From the NCBI GenBank assembly GCA_050084985.1, contig JBITNC010000001.1:8804001-8868000 (forward strand): a DNA stretch of 64,000 nucleotides. The letters run 5' to 3'. Shown here piece after piece: positions 32,611-43,771 of the stretch (the stretch's first letter is position 1; the number at the start of each line of letters is the position of its first letter). The stretch comes from Nageia nagi (taxonomy: Eukaryota > Pinophyta). Below the pieces are notes generated by a model. That model did not search any database. It saw nothing but the letters and a program-made list of their open reading frames with translations, and had not been told where the DNA came from. Made by a program: the position numbers and the translations under genes.

Positions 32611-32839
32611 GCAAAAGGGGTTTAGGGGTACGTATGATGTGGAAAACATTTTTAGTGCCTCGCTTAGTGGTGTTTCATATTTTTTAAAATTTATTATGAG
32701 GGGTAGTTTTAAACTATCATCTTATAATTTATAATGGTATTTAAAACCACCCTACAAAAATCGCCATTAAATCCAAAAAAAGGGGCAATTTTTTAATTAC
32801 ACCTAAAAAACCACCTCAAATTTGTGATGCCCCTTTTGC
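32611..32839. mobile_element. Foldback / MITE-like element (229 bp)
   Basis: Perfect 10-bp terminal inverted repeat GCAAAAGGGG (32611-32620) / CCCCTTTTGC (32830-32839), bracketed by the direct repeat AAATAT (32605-32610, 32840-32845). A further inner inverted repeat pairs GGGTAGTTTTAAAC (near 32700) with TTTAAAACCACCC (near 32740-32754). No coding. A 6-bp duplication is unusual for known superfamilies, so classification is open. Confidence 0.6.
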
Positions 32840-32845
32840 AAATAT

Positions 32846-33240
32846 TATGTTCATGCACCTATTTGTGAGGATAGAGTTCATCATAGGTCTTATAGAGTTG
32901 ATTTGATTTGTTCTTTAGATAAGACATCTTGTGGGAAATGTTTTGACAAGTTACACAATATGGTTTCACCAGGAAATAAAGGAGTTATGGTCTCTTAAAG
33001 TTTGCCAATTGGACCAGTCTTCCATATCATGGTCGCCCACAAAAATCCAAAAAGATATTCATATTGAATCCTTGAAATGTGATGTCTCACTCCTTGGGAT
33101 AGGAGTTGATTACTTATTATATTTAGGTGTGAGCTTGGTAATTTACATTAGATTTAGTATATTTTATGGGGGGCACTTGTATGAGTTGTAATAAATGATT
33201 TCAAGGTAATTAATAATTGTAAATGCAATATTAGTCTCCA
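32846..33240 (+). other. Unassigned region
   Basis: The 32931-33191 frame (86 codons) is open but I do not recognise it and see no neighbours that support it. Otherwise nothing. Confidence 0.35.
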
Positions 33241-34067
33241 ATAATGAGGCATTACATACCTATCCATTGGATCTTGTAATTATTGGCATCCCTAGGCTAA
33301 CATTGGACTTGGGGTTAGAGATATGATTCCTAGGTGAGATTTGGATAGAGCAAATATATAAATAGACACTCAAGGCTCATTACTGGACACACTTGATTAT
33401 TATTACTCTTATCAATCTACTGGACCATAAGACTTAGCGATGTTAAGCATTCCATTTATAGACAAAGCATTTAGAGGGTAGTCAGGCATTAGGACCCTGA
33501 TTATCTATGACATTGGTGGAGCACATCTACCCATTCAGTGGTACCTATGGGTTGTTCCTATTGTTTAGTCGATTGACTAGAGATTGAGGAGAGCTCCTTC
33601 AGTGAAGAGGAATTTATATCTGAGGGGATAGATCTATCTTATGGTTTTGAAGTGATATAATATTATCATCATTGTGTTTATCTTGGCTCTTGAGAAGCCC
33701 ACAACTACCCTAGAGGGTTTGTATGATTTTATACTATCTCATATTGTGAATATACTTATCGAGGGTTCCTGGATCTCATATTATGTTGTATTGACTTATC
33801 TTATGCATGAGTGGATCCTTGTTGTTATTCATGCTTATGATTATCATGTGATGGTGTTGTAATAATTGATTAATTGGATAATGCATGATTAAGCTATACA
33901 TTGGCATCCTAGCATTGATATTGTAAAATATTAATGTTCTAACCCTAACATTGCATTGTTGAGAGTTTGATCATGTGTTGTGAATGCCCTAGGCTTGACT
34001 TTAGGGTTTTGGGGTTGCAATTGTGTATTTTTTATTGAAGGTACAATTTGGATTATCACAAAATCAC
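33241..34067. other. LTR-like noncoding DNA
   Basis: The plus strand has ATATATAAATAGACACTCAAGG (near 33352; TATA-like). On the minus strand a purine tract, AGAGGGGGG, stands directly before TGATTTTGTGATAATCC at 34067. That junction looks like the 3' LTR start of the minus-strand element G to its right. I find no second copy, so the extent is uncertain. Confidence 0.4.
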
Positions 34068-34760
34068 CCCCCTCTAGGGCCTTTTTTTGGTCTAGTGAAA
34101 ATCTCAAAAGGGTACAATTGATGTCCAAAAGGGTGGACGTTCTTCTCTTCCACTAGTATTGACATTCTCGGATCCTAAGAAATCCAAAGTCGATAGCTTA
34201 ACTCAAACCCAATATGTATATTATGCTCATCATGAGTAATCATTTCTCTGAACCAATCATTTTCTAATTCAAGGAAAGTAAAGTTTTGGAAATCTAATTG
34301 ACATCCATCAAAACTATCATTTTTGGCAATTGACTTAGAAAATTCATCTATATCATTCTTTTCCACAACAATCTTATCATTTTTGTCCTTAGCATGTGTA
34401 GGTGCATGTACTTCAAAAGAAATATTTTGAGTTTCCAAGCATACATCATGTGGTAATGTGTCACCTTCATCTTCATCGACACTAGATTATTTCTTAAAAT
34501 CAATATTGACTACCCCTATGATATCTTATTGTCATGATTCCTTCTTAGGCAAGACAATGTCTCCTTCTAAAATTATCATAGTTCCCACACAAGGCTTTTG
34601 AACCAAAACATATTTTTGCGATAATATGTTATCCTTTTCTCTCATCATATTCTCTTTCAAAGGTGTATTGATGATCTCAATCATATTATTACTTACATCA
34701 ATTCCACTAGTGAATCCAATAGAAATCTCATTGGATTTTTTTATTAGATCCATTGCTTTT
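34068..34760 (-). pseudogene. Element G ORF, C-terminal fragment
   Basis: Minus-strand frames 34753-34532 and 34438-34175 read as one protein-like stretch with stops between: MDLIKKSNEISIGFTSG, LVQKPCVGTMIILEGDIVLP, then an acidic part and FHGCQ-like/QNFTFLELENDWF. The C-terminal coding sense reaches the purine tract at about 34068-34077. No enzyme motif. When gypsy D and copia E are removed, this joins 41166-41583 and 57970-58204. It is probably the only ORF of a short retroelement or the end of a deleted polyprotein. Confidence 0.45.
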
Positions 34761-35028
34761 TGTTAACACATAAAAATGAATTTATGTTTTAAAATCAATA
34801 AATTAATGAAATATGCTTGGCCTAAATATATGTCTTGATTGTATTAAAGTGATAATATCAATGTTTGTCTTGAATATGAATTTTGTAATGATTATCTTGA
34901 ATATTGTATGGATTATCTTGTTATATTGCATGAATTATCTTGTTTATTGGTGTGTTTATCTTGAATATTGTGAATTAGCCTTATTTATATAGATGCATGT
35001 CGACCCATGGGTTGTATTATCTATTATC

Positions 35029-35040
35029 TATATAAATAAG
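35029..35040 (+). promoter_or_regulatory. TATA box in gypsy D 5' LTR
   Basis: CTATATAAATAAGG about 270 bp into the LTR; conserved in the 3' LTR near 40467-40478. Likely the pol II start for the gag transcript. Confidence 0.6.
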
Positions 35041-35328
35041 GGATCTAATAGTAAGTCCACATAACAAGGATACACATGATCCCGCGTATGGTCTTGTAAG
35101 TGGCTACCCCTTAAGGTATCTCTTGGTACCGCCTACAAGGCTGTGGTTTGTGTGCTTCCTTTCGCGAGCTATCCTGACATCCATGATCTATTCTGATATC
35201 ACACTGCTATCTGAGACATCCGTATTGAAGTTCTAGACTTAATTGAAAAGTCAAAAATCATCAAAAGAAGGCTGTCGGTGCTCCTTTATGAACCAAGAAC
35301 ACTGTTGGCGCTCTATTATCTCTGAAAC

Positions 35329-35344
35329 GGACCGCTTGCGGTCC
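35329..35344. other. Perfect GC-rich hairpin in gypsy D LTR
   Basis: GGACCGCTTGCGGTCC: 7-bp arms with a 2-base centre, downstream of the TATA box and so inside the transcript. The 3' LTR version (near 40768-40783, GACTGCCCGCGGTCC) has lost part of the left arm. Related words occur elsewhere in the element at 36306, 38112, 38609 and 38662. Confidence 0.6.
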
Positions 35345-35742
35345 TCTTTTTGCATCTTCACAGGTCACTACATTTTTCAGGGGAAGTTCATCATCAATAC
35401 ATCGCCAACATCTTCATCTTTTGTTGTCAGGTACGTTCCGTGAGGTAAGTATACAAATCACAGTCTTGTTTGGTACAATTACATTTAAATTTCTGAATCG
35501 GTTATCTTGTTCATTGCTATTGAGAATAAATTGCTATCTTTAGTTCAAATACAAATATATTGGGTTTGTAGATATTTACCTATTTATTTATTTGCATGCT
35601 CAATTTTATTTGTAAACATTTGTGAGAATAAATTGCTATCGTAGCTCAAATGTAGATAATATTGAGTTTGTAGATATTTGCTTATTTATTTATTTACATG
35701 CTCAATTTTATTTGTAAACATTTGGTGAACCCGATGTGAAAC

Positions 35743-37989
35743 ATGCTTTCCGATTCAATAATGAGTAAAGATATAAATGAATTATCAGATTATCCTTTGT
35801 TAGTTCAATCATCACCTGAACAAAATAAGAGAAAAAGAAAAACATGGAAAGGAATAGAGCCAACTAGGAAAAGTGCTAGACTAAATAAAGAGAGTGCTCC
35901 TTGGATTATCAAAGATAAACTTCCGGATGAGGAATCCTATCATGGTGATTCCGAAGATAATGATAGCTTGGATAGTGAAACCCTTGGAGGAGGAATCTTA
36001 GAAAATCTAGTTCCATCTTTGGAAAATAAATTACAATTGGTCCTTTATCGCTGGGTAAAATCTAACAATTCAAACCTCACTGAAAATAAACTAAGGTTGA
36101 TACAAAAATTCATAGAGCATTTTGGGGCATTCTACAAGTTCTCTAAAGATCCTACCATAGCTTATTCATTGCATAAAATCTATGAATATTTAATCGTGAA
36201 TGGCCTCAGATTTTCCTTTAGAACATTTCTTGGTGAACCAATCTTTTTTTCAAGCATCATAATCGATCATAATAGGACTGCTCGTGATCTAAACCCTATA
36301 GAAATGGACCGCCCGTGGCCCATTTCTACCATGGAAAGTCATATCAACTTTTGTATGCTCCATCATGATCAAAACTCTTTTGCCCCTGAGATAGTTAAAC
36401 AAAATATTTGTGAACCCTCTTCATCATCTTTGGCATTCGCATATCATAAACCAATAACATTAGAAGAAGAAGATGATGAAATAATTGAGTTTGATGATGA
36501 GTCTGATAGTGAGTCAGAAATAGAACTTGAAACAGACCCCGTTGCACAAAAACTTCTTAATGCTTACCCTTTCTGGTCAGATAAAGAAAATAAAATCAAA
36601 GAGATAGAGGTAAAGAGAATAACAAATACAAAATCTTACTAGAAAGCTCAATTGAGTGTAAGACAGGTCATCATGGGAGAACTAGAAAATCAACTGATTC
36701 ATGAATGGAGAGAACAAATAGGAAGATTTACTCCTGGAATACTTGATTATGAAAGTGAGGAAGAACCTAGAAATCTTGATTTCATAAATAAGCAACCTGA
36801 GGATAACCCAATCACACAAATTGAAAAAGAAAAATTAGATAAAATGAGACCTCAATTAGCAAACATGGCTGAACAATTGAAAAAGCTAATACATTTAAAT
36901 GAAGTAAAGGAGAATGAAGAACTAGAAGAAAGTCACCCCCTTTGTCCAAGATTAAGAAGTAAAATTTGGGAAGGGAAAGACATAGATTTTGACAAATATA
37001 ATGGTAGGAGTGATCCAAGAATGCATATTGTAATCTTTGAAGAAGCAGCTTATAGACATCAACATGATTCTGATATGTTAGCTAGACTTTTTTCACTTAG
37101 CTTAGGGAAAGAAGCATCCGACTTGTTCTATGGACTTGAAAATCAAAGCATCAAGAGTTATGAGCAACTAAAATGTGAATTCATAGATCAATATCAATAT
37201 AACATAAAGAAAAAACCACTCATTATAGATCTTGCCAAAATGAAACAGAAAGAAAATCAACCATTTAGCAAGTTTGTAGCCGAATGGAAGAAAATTGCAA
37301 AATTCATAAACTTGAACGAGAAAGAACTAAAACACATGTTGATAAACTCCATTAGAGATGAGATGGTGCTTGAATTCTTTAACTATCTAGACCAACCCCT
37401 CTCTAAAATGATCGATTCCATGATTCGAAAAGAGCAACACATGATGAAAATTGGTTTGTGGAAACTTAGAAAAGAAGAAAGGGAAACTTCAACAATTAAC
37501 ATAATCACACAAGAAAAACACAAACATAAATCAAGCAAACCTCAGACTCCCCGAGTATACACTAAAATCATAGAAGATCATAATGAGTTGTTGCAATTAT
37601 TGGTGAAGAAGGGTCTAATTCAATTGCCACCTATAAACCAACAAGCCATTAAAACTACAGGAGGATTTTGCCTATACCATAGAGTTCATGGCCACAAAAC
37701 ATGTGAATGTAAAAAATTTAGAGATATCATCCAAGACCTAGTAGATAGAAAGGCAATCTCATTTGAAAAACCTGACATAAAAGGGAAAGCTCCTATGCAT
37801 GCAGATAATAGAAACTTGGGAATCTACAAAGACCCCATGCCCAAACATGACACAAGAGTAATGTATGCACAGGAAAATACAACAAAAAGCCCTACTATTA
37901 CTGGGCACCATGGTGTAAAAATCAACATGAGGCTAGCACTAGCGGGGGTGAGTTGCCCTTCAAAAATATCATTTGGTGAGCACCCATGA
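35743..37989 (+). CDS. Gypsy D Gag, one amber stop
   Basis: One frame of about 748 codons from ATG 35743, only 22 nt after the LTR, to the stop at 37987-37989. It is interrupted solely by TAG at 36640-36642 (TAC TAG AAA). The N-terminal half has a basic, NLS-like stretch (NKRKRKTWKGIEPTRKSARL) and an acidic tail near residues 235-265. The C-terminal half has a retrotransposon Gag core (FDKYNGRSDPRMHIVIFEEA, KMKQKENQPFSKFVAEWKK) and a His/Cys knuckle FCLYHRVHGHKTCECKKF. It would assemble particles and bind RNA. The amber could be damage (Gln to stop by one C-to-T change) or a read-through point; damage is simpler. Tat-type Gag, fair confidence. Confidence 0.88.
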
Positions 37990-38805
37990 TCATACTAATA
38001 CTAACGAAACTAACATTAGGGTAGACACGCTAACCAACATTATGGCAGAGGAAATGGGGATCCATTTTTATGTAAAAAGAGGAGCACCAGCGCTCCATAG
38101 CTATCAGTGAAGACTACTTGTGGTCCTCTTTCGTGATCTATTTTTGTTGGAATGAAGGTCACTGGATCTCCCTTAATATGGAGTTCCTAAAATCGGAAGG
38201 TAGGTAAAAATATAGCAAGAAAAGGTAAGAGATGCAATGTACCTGATGACTAGCAAGAGAATCAGCCACCAAGATAGCTCTGTGTCCATCTCGGTGTGTG
38301 ATCAGTAGGGCCATAGTGTGCAGCACAGCAATACAAGAAGAATCACCTAGTGATAGTGACAAAATCACCAGCTAAACCTCTCTGAATCAGTCTCTCAAGC
38401 TTTAGAATACTCTCAGCTATGAAAATGATAGGGTGATCAAATGAGGAAGGGTGGGGCCCCTTTTATAGAAAGGTTAGGGCACACACTTCAAGACAAATCT
38501 TGATTTGAGCATTTGGTGTACGTGGACAAACAACCAGGTATCAATTTGGAATCCAGGGTGATTCGTAGGGACCTGATCTTCACGATTTTTGATGAATCCT
38601 CAAGAAAAGGACCGCCCGTGGTCTTAGGTGAAGACCGTCGATGTTCTAAGTTTGCAAGAAAGGACCACCCGTGTTCCTTTATCTAGAAAATTAGCTTATC
38701 TAAGTATCATGGGTGCATCACAGGTGTTTGATCAACATTATATCTAGGAGAATATTGCTTTGAGTTTCATTTTTGTAGACCTGAATTATCAGATTATCAG
38801 ATTAT
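37990..38805. other. Gypsy D noncoding region after gag
   Basis: No gene recognised; the minus frame 38159-38368 is unsupported. It contains three GGACCGCCCGTGGTC-like words (38112-38126, 38609-38623, 38662-38677). The first part after the stop may be a remnant of pol (IIL/NETNIRVDTLTNIMAEEMGI-like sense near 37990-38060), suggesting the gag-pol junction was deleted. That is tentative. Confidence 0.45.
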
Positions 38806-39010
38806 CATGCTTATGAGTGGAGTTCCAGCTCCCATTATCAACTTATCATGCCTATGAGTGGAGTTCCAGCTCCTTTTATCAGCTTATCATGCTTATGAGT
38901 GGAGTCCTAGCTCCCGTTATCAGCTTATCATGCTTATGAGTGGAGTTCCAACTCCCATTGTCAGCTTATCATGCTTATGAGTGGAGTTCCAGCTCCCATT
39001 ATTAGCTTAT
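38806..39010. repeat. Gypsy D array 1: 41-bp unit, 5 copies
   Basis: CATGCTTATGAGTGGAGTTC plus CAGCTCCCATTATCAGCTTAT at 38806, 38847, 38888, 38929 and 38970; exact 41-bp spacing. Confidence 0.95.
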
Positions 39011-39680
39011 CACTTGTTTTACAGAGTTCAGTTCTTATGCAACTATAGTACACCTCTTGGTGCGAAGGCTCAGTTGTGTGGAACTTAGCTCTCACATATC
39101 AGCTTATCATTATTTTGTAGAGTTCAGTTCTTATGCAACTGTAGTACACCTCTTGGTGCAAATGCTCATTTGTGTGGAACTTAGCTCTCACATATCAGCT
39201 TATCATTATTTTGCGGAGTTCGATTCTTATGCAACTATAGTACACCTCTTGGTGCGAAGGCTCAGTTATGTGGAACTTAGCTCTCACATATCAGCTTATC
39301 ATTGTTTTGTGGAGTTCGATTCTTATGCAACTGTAGTACACCTCTTAGTGTGAAGGCTCAATTGTGTGGAACTTAGCTCTCACATATCATCTTATCATTG
39401 TTTTGCGGAGTTTAGTTCTTATGCAACTACAGTACACCTCTTGGTGCGAAGGCTCAGTTGTGTGGAACTTAGCTCTCCCCCATCAGCTTATCATTATTTT
39501 GTAGAGTTCGGTTCTTATGCAACTGCAGTACACCTCTTGGTGCGAAGGCTCAGTTGTGTGGAACTTAGCTCTCACATATCAGCTTATCATTGTTTTGCAG
39601 AGTTTAGTTCTTATGCAACTATAATACACCTCTTGGTGCGAAGGCTCAGTTGTGTGGAACTTAGCTCTCCCCTGTGTGTG
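39011..39680 (+). repeat. Gypsy D array 2: 96-bp unit, 7 copies
   Basis: The word CACCTCTTGGTGCGAAGGCT falls at 39051, 39147, 39243, 39339, 39435, 39531 and 39627, exactly 96 bp apart. Part of the unit (TATCAGCTTATCAT next to GTGGAACTTAGCTCTC) is related to the 41-bp unit of array 1. Because 96 is divisible by three, a frame stays open across units (39057-39353, 39366-39941) and spells a 32-residue repeat (CVELSSHISAYHYFVEF core). One unit has TGA at 39354. Confidence 0.95.
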
Positions 39681-39691
39681 GTTATGGTTAT

Positions 39692-39871
39692 CATGTCTTG
39701 TCTTGTTAGTTGGTCATGTGTGTTGTCATGTGTCGTCATGTCTTGTCTTGTGGTGTGGTCATGTATGGTGTCATGTGTCATCATGTCTTGTCTTGTGATG
39801 TGGTCATGTATGGTGTCATGTGTTGTTATGTCTTATCTTGTGATGTGTGGTCAAGTCATCTGTCCGATCAT
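39692..39871. repeat. Gypsy D array 3: 45-bp unit, 4 copies
   Basis: CATGTCTTGTCTTGTGATGT units at 39692, 39737, 39782 and 39827, exact 45-bp spacing, built from smaller CATG/TGTC words. 39872-40197 is noncoding and ends in the purine tract. Confidence 0.93.
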
Positions 39872-40197
39872 TGTCATGTGTGTGTTGTCAAGTTTGTTGT
39901 CATGGGTCATCAGCATTGCAGCAAGATTATCAGATTATTAGATTATCAGGTATATCAGGCTATCACCTTCTACAACAAAATGCAAGGGGCAAGCATGCCC
40001 AAGGTAATATCAAAAGGGAGTTTGCTCAACCTATATCTAGTACTAATAAGCTTTATCATGATGTTGTTTAAGTTTAGAATGGTTAATGTTTATCATTGCT
40101 TATCAAAATTGTTTGCTATGATGTTGTGTTTTTACTTTGAATGCAAAATCTCAAGTCACCTCACGTTTCTTTCGATTTCACATCCAAAGTGGGCATC

Positions 40198-41160
40198 TGT
40201 TAACACATAAAAATGAATTTATGTTTTAAAATCAATAAATTAATGAAATATGCTTGGCCTAAATATATGTCTTGATTGTATTAAACTGATAATATCAATG
40301 TTTGTCTTGAATATGAATTTTGTAATGATTATCTTGAATATTGTATGGATTATCTTGTTATATTGCATGAATTATCTTGTTTATTGGTGTGTTTATCTTG
40401 AATATTGTGAATTAGCCTTATTTATATAGATGCATGCCGACCCATGGGTTGTATTATCATATCTTTATCTATATAAATAAGGGATCTAATAGTAAGTCCA
40501 CATAACAAGGATACACATGATCCCGCGTATGGTCTTGTAAGTGGCTACCCCTTAAGGTATCTCTTGGTACCGCCTACAAGGTGTGGTTTGTGTGCTTCCT
40601 TTATGAGCTATCCTGACATCCATGATCTATTCTGATATCACACTACTATCTGAGACATCCGTATTGAAGTTCTAGACTTAATCGAAAAGTCAAAAATCAT
40701 CAAAAGAAGGCCATCGGTGCTCCTTTATGAACCAAGAACACCGTTGGCGCTCTATTATCTCTGAAACAGACTGCCCGCGGTCCTCTTTTTGCATCTTCAC
40801 AGGTCACTACATTTTTTAGGGGAAGTTCATCATCAATACATTGCCAACATCTTCATCTTCTGTTGTCAGGTACATTCCGTGAGGTAAGTATACAAATCAC
40901 AGTCTTGTTTGGTACAATTACATTTAAATTTCTGAATCGGTTATCTTGTTCATTGCTATTGAGAATAAATTGCTATCTTTAGTTCAAATACAAATATATT
41001 GGGTTTGTAGATATTTACCTATTTATTTATTTGCATGCTCAATTTTATTTGTAAACATTTGTGAGAATAAATTGCTATCCGTAGCTCAAATACAGATAAT
41101 ATTGAGTTTGTAGATATTTGCTTATTTATTTATTTACACGCTCAATTTTATTTGTAAACA
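40198..41160 (+). repeat. Gypsy D 3' LTR (963 bp)
   Basis: TGTTAACACATAAAA to TTTGTAAACA, followed by CTTTT. It differs from the 5' LTR by roughly 20-25 changes, most of them C/T or G/A. Confidence 0.95.
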
Positions 41161-41165
41161 CTTTT

Positions 41166-41583
41166 TTCTCCTCCTCATGATCAATATTATCAATAGTATC
41201 TGTATGCATATCTATGAAATCATTTTAGAATTCCATCATACATACCTCATGAGATAGGATATTTTCTTCATGTGATCCCTTTGCTATGAGTTTTTTTTCA
41301 AAGTGTTCCTTTGTTGATGCTAGCCAGTGAAGTGTCTATCCCCTAAAATGGAGTCAAGAAATATTGCTTCTTGATGTTGAGAAACATCTTCAACTTTATG
41401 TAGCGAAGTGATATCGATAATTTATACTATGGGTTGTTCTTATTTTCTAGTCTTCTCATTTTTCAAGAAAGGTTTTTCAAGGTACTTTCTCTCCTTGCCA
41501 ATTATATTCCCCAAAATGCTCAAGTAAACAAGAAACCATTTGCTTGAAGTCAATACTCTTACCTTAGTATTGTGTGAAATATG
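41166..41583 (-). pseudogene. Element G ORF, middle fragment
   Basis: Minus-strand coding sense between gypsy D and copia E. At the right edge it continues fragment 57970-58204 across the ATATG duplication: the frame reads through as KELDTYFTQY, stop, GKSIDFKQMVSCLLEHFGEY. At the left it reads KEHFEKKLIAKGSHEENILS and continues into 34760. Stops and shifts are frequent. No domain recognised. Confidence 0.5.
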
Positions 41584-42062
41584 TGAAGAATTTAACCCTT
41601 TCTAGATTAACTTCTAATCTACCAAGATCTCAAGAAGGCACTTTCAACATCAACACAATAACATAATAACTAAAGCCAATCACACAAATAATAAAAGATA
41701 TAAAGTGGTTCCTCCCTCATTGGGAGTACATCCACTAACTAAGATCTTCTTATTCTCAAGGATTTCTTTTACAAAATCTCTTCTCTCTCTCTCTCTCACT
41801 CTAAACCTATAGTAATGCTTATATTACAATTGTGTTACTAGAGAAAGGGAGGGTTCTTCTCTTTTTATAAGAATAAACTCACTCTATAATTAATCCTTTT
41901 ACTATTTTTAATCATTTATCTATTTTTAAACTTATACGTATTTTTAATCCTTCTCCTATTTTTATTCCCTTAATACTTTAAGGTATCTAATGATACTTTA
42001 AGTATTAAGTGAATTTATATTAAGAAGAAATATTACACAATATTACATTACAACTTCTAACA
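41584..42062 (-). repeat. Copia E 3' LTR (479 bp)
   Basis: TGAAGAATTTAACCC to CTTCTAACA, then the purine tract (42063-42077). It has a short CT run at 41776-41800 where the 5' LTR has about 80 bp of CT. Confidence 0.93.
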
Positions 42063-43070
42063 CTCACTCTTAATGTAATATTGGGATAGAGCATAGAGAG
42101 AAGAAGAAAGATAGAGTTATCCTCCAAAGAGATACAAGTAAATATGAGAACTTTTAAATCATTAAGAAATAAACAAGATCTTATTTTGAGACTCATTACA
42201 ATACCATTTGACCAAATGGTTTGAATACAATCATTAACCATAACTAGTTTCATTGTAAGTGTATTCGATAAAATATTGAGTTGACATATGATCCTCTATG
42301 AGCCTTCCCACATGAAGTAAGTAACCTACACTCTCAAGATAAAACCTACAAGCTACAAGCAGCTCATAAACAAGATCAATTAGATATACCATTTAACATT
42401 CATATCAATCATAAGATAAATGAACTAAGTAATGCCATCCATAAACTAATCAATGATGCACTATAAATCATCATAAAGATGCTAAGCCAATACTTATGTT
42501 CATATATTGTATATAGAGATATGTGTTGATCAATAATAAAAAGTATATGCACATATATAAGTTACTCACATATGGATAACCAAATAATGCTAACAAACAC
42601 ATACTAATTCCTCACATATTGATAACAAAATAAAATGTACCATGAATTCTTCATACAGAGCAAACTAACCATGAAGGTGTACATTTAAATCAACACTATA
42701 TAACAAACATAGCCTCCTAGGGATGAATTTTTTATCACAAATATGAATTTAACCTTCACCCCTTTGAGGACAACTTCACTACCATAAAAAAATTTTAAAG
42801 TTTACACACAAAGTTTCTAAAGAGGCTAATTAATAAATTAGGAGAGACAAAGTTAGATGAAAAGAGCTACAATTGTTGCATCAAGAGCTTTCTCCCTAAT
42901 ATAATGTGCTTGGATTTATGGTCTACTATAAGTTATCACTAAGATGCCAAGTTCATACTTATAGTTACCAAAGAGAGGAATGTATAAACAAAGTATACAA
43001 CCAAATAAAAGTTCAAAAACTTTATTAAGAAGAAAAAAATTACAATGGATTCAACAAGAATTCAACATTT
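42063..43070 (-). other. Copia E purine tract and 3' UTR
   Basis: Same order as 283-1204 of copia A. It includes ACCAAATGGTTTGAATACAATC, one GCACTATAAATCATC block and short decayed TCACATATGGATAAC units (42540-42690). A second partial copy of the block near 42900-43070 suggests a local duplication. No gene. Confidence 0.7.
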
Positions 43071-43771
43071 AATCCCTTTTTGAGGATAACTTCACCAACC
43101 TAATAGACTCCCTAAGTTTATAGAACTAAGCTTCCAGAAGGGGCTTAGTAAACAAATTAGTAGAGTTTGGGACTGATAGACAATACTGCAAGTGTAAAAG
43201 ACCATCCAAAACCTTCTTTTTGATGAAGTGGGCTTGTATTTCTATATGCTTTGTTCTTAGATGGAAAATAGGATTCTTTGCCAAAGCAATAGTTGACTAA
43301 TTATTTGAAAAAATTTTAGATGGATGAACTTGTTCATACCCTATTTCTTTTAGAAGATGTCTCAACCAAATGGCTTCTTAGGCTGTAACTAACATTGCAT
43401 GATATTCAACCTTCGTGGTGAAGAGTAGTAGTAGCCTGCTTATTGGATGCCCAAGAGATAGCACCTAAACCAATGCTAAAAAAATAAGTAGAGGTTGATT
43501 TTTTATCATCTTTATCTCCTCCATAGTCAAAATCTAAGAATCCTAAGAGAACAAATAAGGGCAACTTGTAATACTAGAGAGCAAGATCCTTAGTGCCCAT
43601 AACATACCTCAAAAATTTGCTTAACAACATTGAAGTGCTCAACATATAGCTTTTGCATAAAGCTAACCATCAAATTCATGATGAAGAGATAGTCAAATAA
43701 AAAAGACTACCAATTAGTTGTTTGTAAGCTGTATCATCTACCAAATGAAAGTTGGAACTAAGAGACAATGT
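43071..43771 (-). pseudogene. Copia E RNase H and RT connection (left of copia B)
   Basis: Decayed minus-strand counterpart of 1205-1960 in copia A. The C-terminal coding end lies near 43080, followed by the AEYHAMLVTA-like RNase H motif (near 43390-43420) and the connection. Multiple stops and frameshifts leave no long open frame. The sequence stops at AGAGACAATG (43770), the copia B insertion point, and resumes at 52316. Confidence 0.8.

Larger units (their letters stand above)
34761..35720 (+). repeat. Gypsy D 5' LTR (960 bp)
   Basis: TGTTAACACATAAAA to TTTGTAAACA. Includes the TATA box near 35029-35040 and the hairpin at 35329-35344. The inner edge TTTGGTGAACCCGATGTG is the likely primer-binding site (tRNA not assigned). 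Confidence 0.95.
34761..41160 (+). mobile_element. Gypsy D: non-autonomous gag-only LTR retrotransposon
   Basis: A complete 6.4-kb plus-strand element. LTRs 34761-35720 and 40198-41160 are about 97-98 % alike by eye, with a perfect target duplication CTTTT (34756-34760, 41161-41165). Inside are a long gag frame, then 2.2 kb of noncoding DNA dominated by three tandem arrays, then a purine tract (AAAGTGGGCATC) before the 3' LTR. There is no protease, RT, RNase H or integrase. This matches the terminal-repeat-with-gag class of non-autonomous elements. The Gag type suggests a Tat-lineage helper supplies the enzymes. Confidence 0.93.

Noticed and set aside
38806-39871. Centromeric satellite
   Set aside because: Arrays are short and bounded by one element's gag and 3' LTR.
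43766-43771. Clean target duplication for copia B
   Set aside because: AATGT and AAAAT match at only three of five positions, so I did not claim it.
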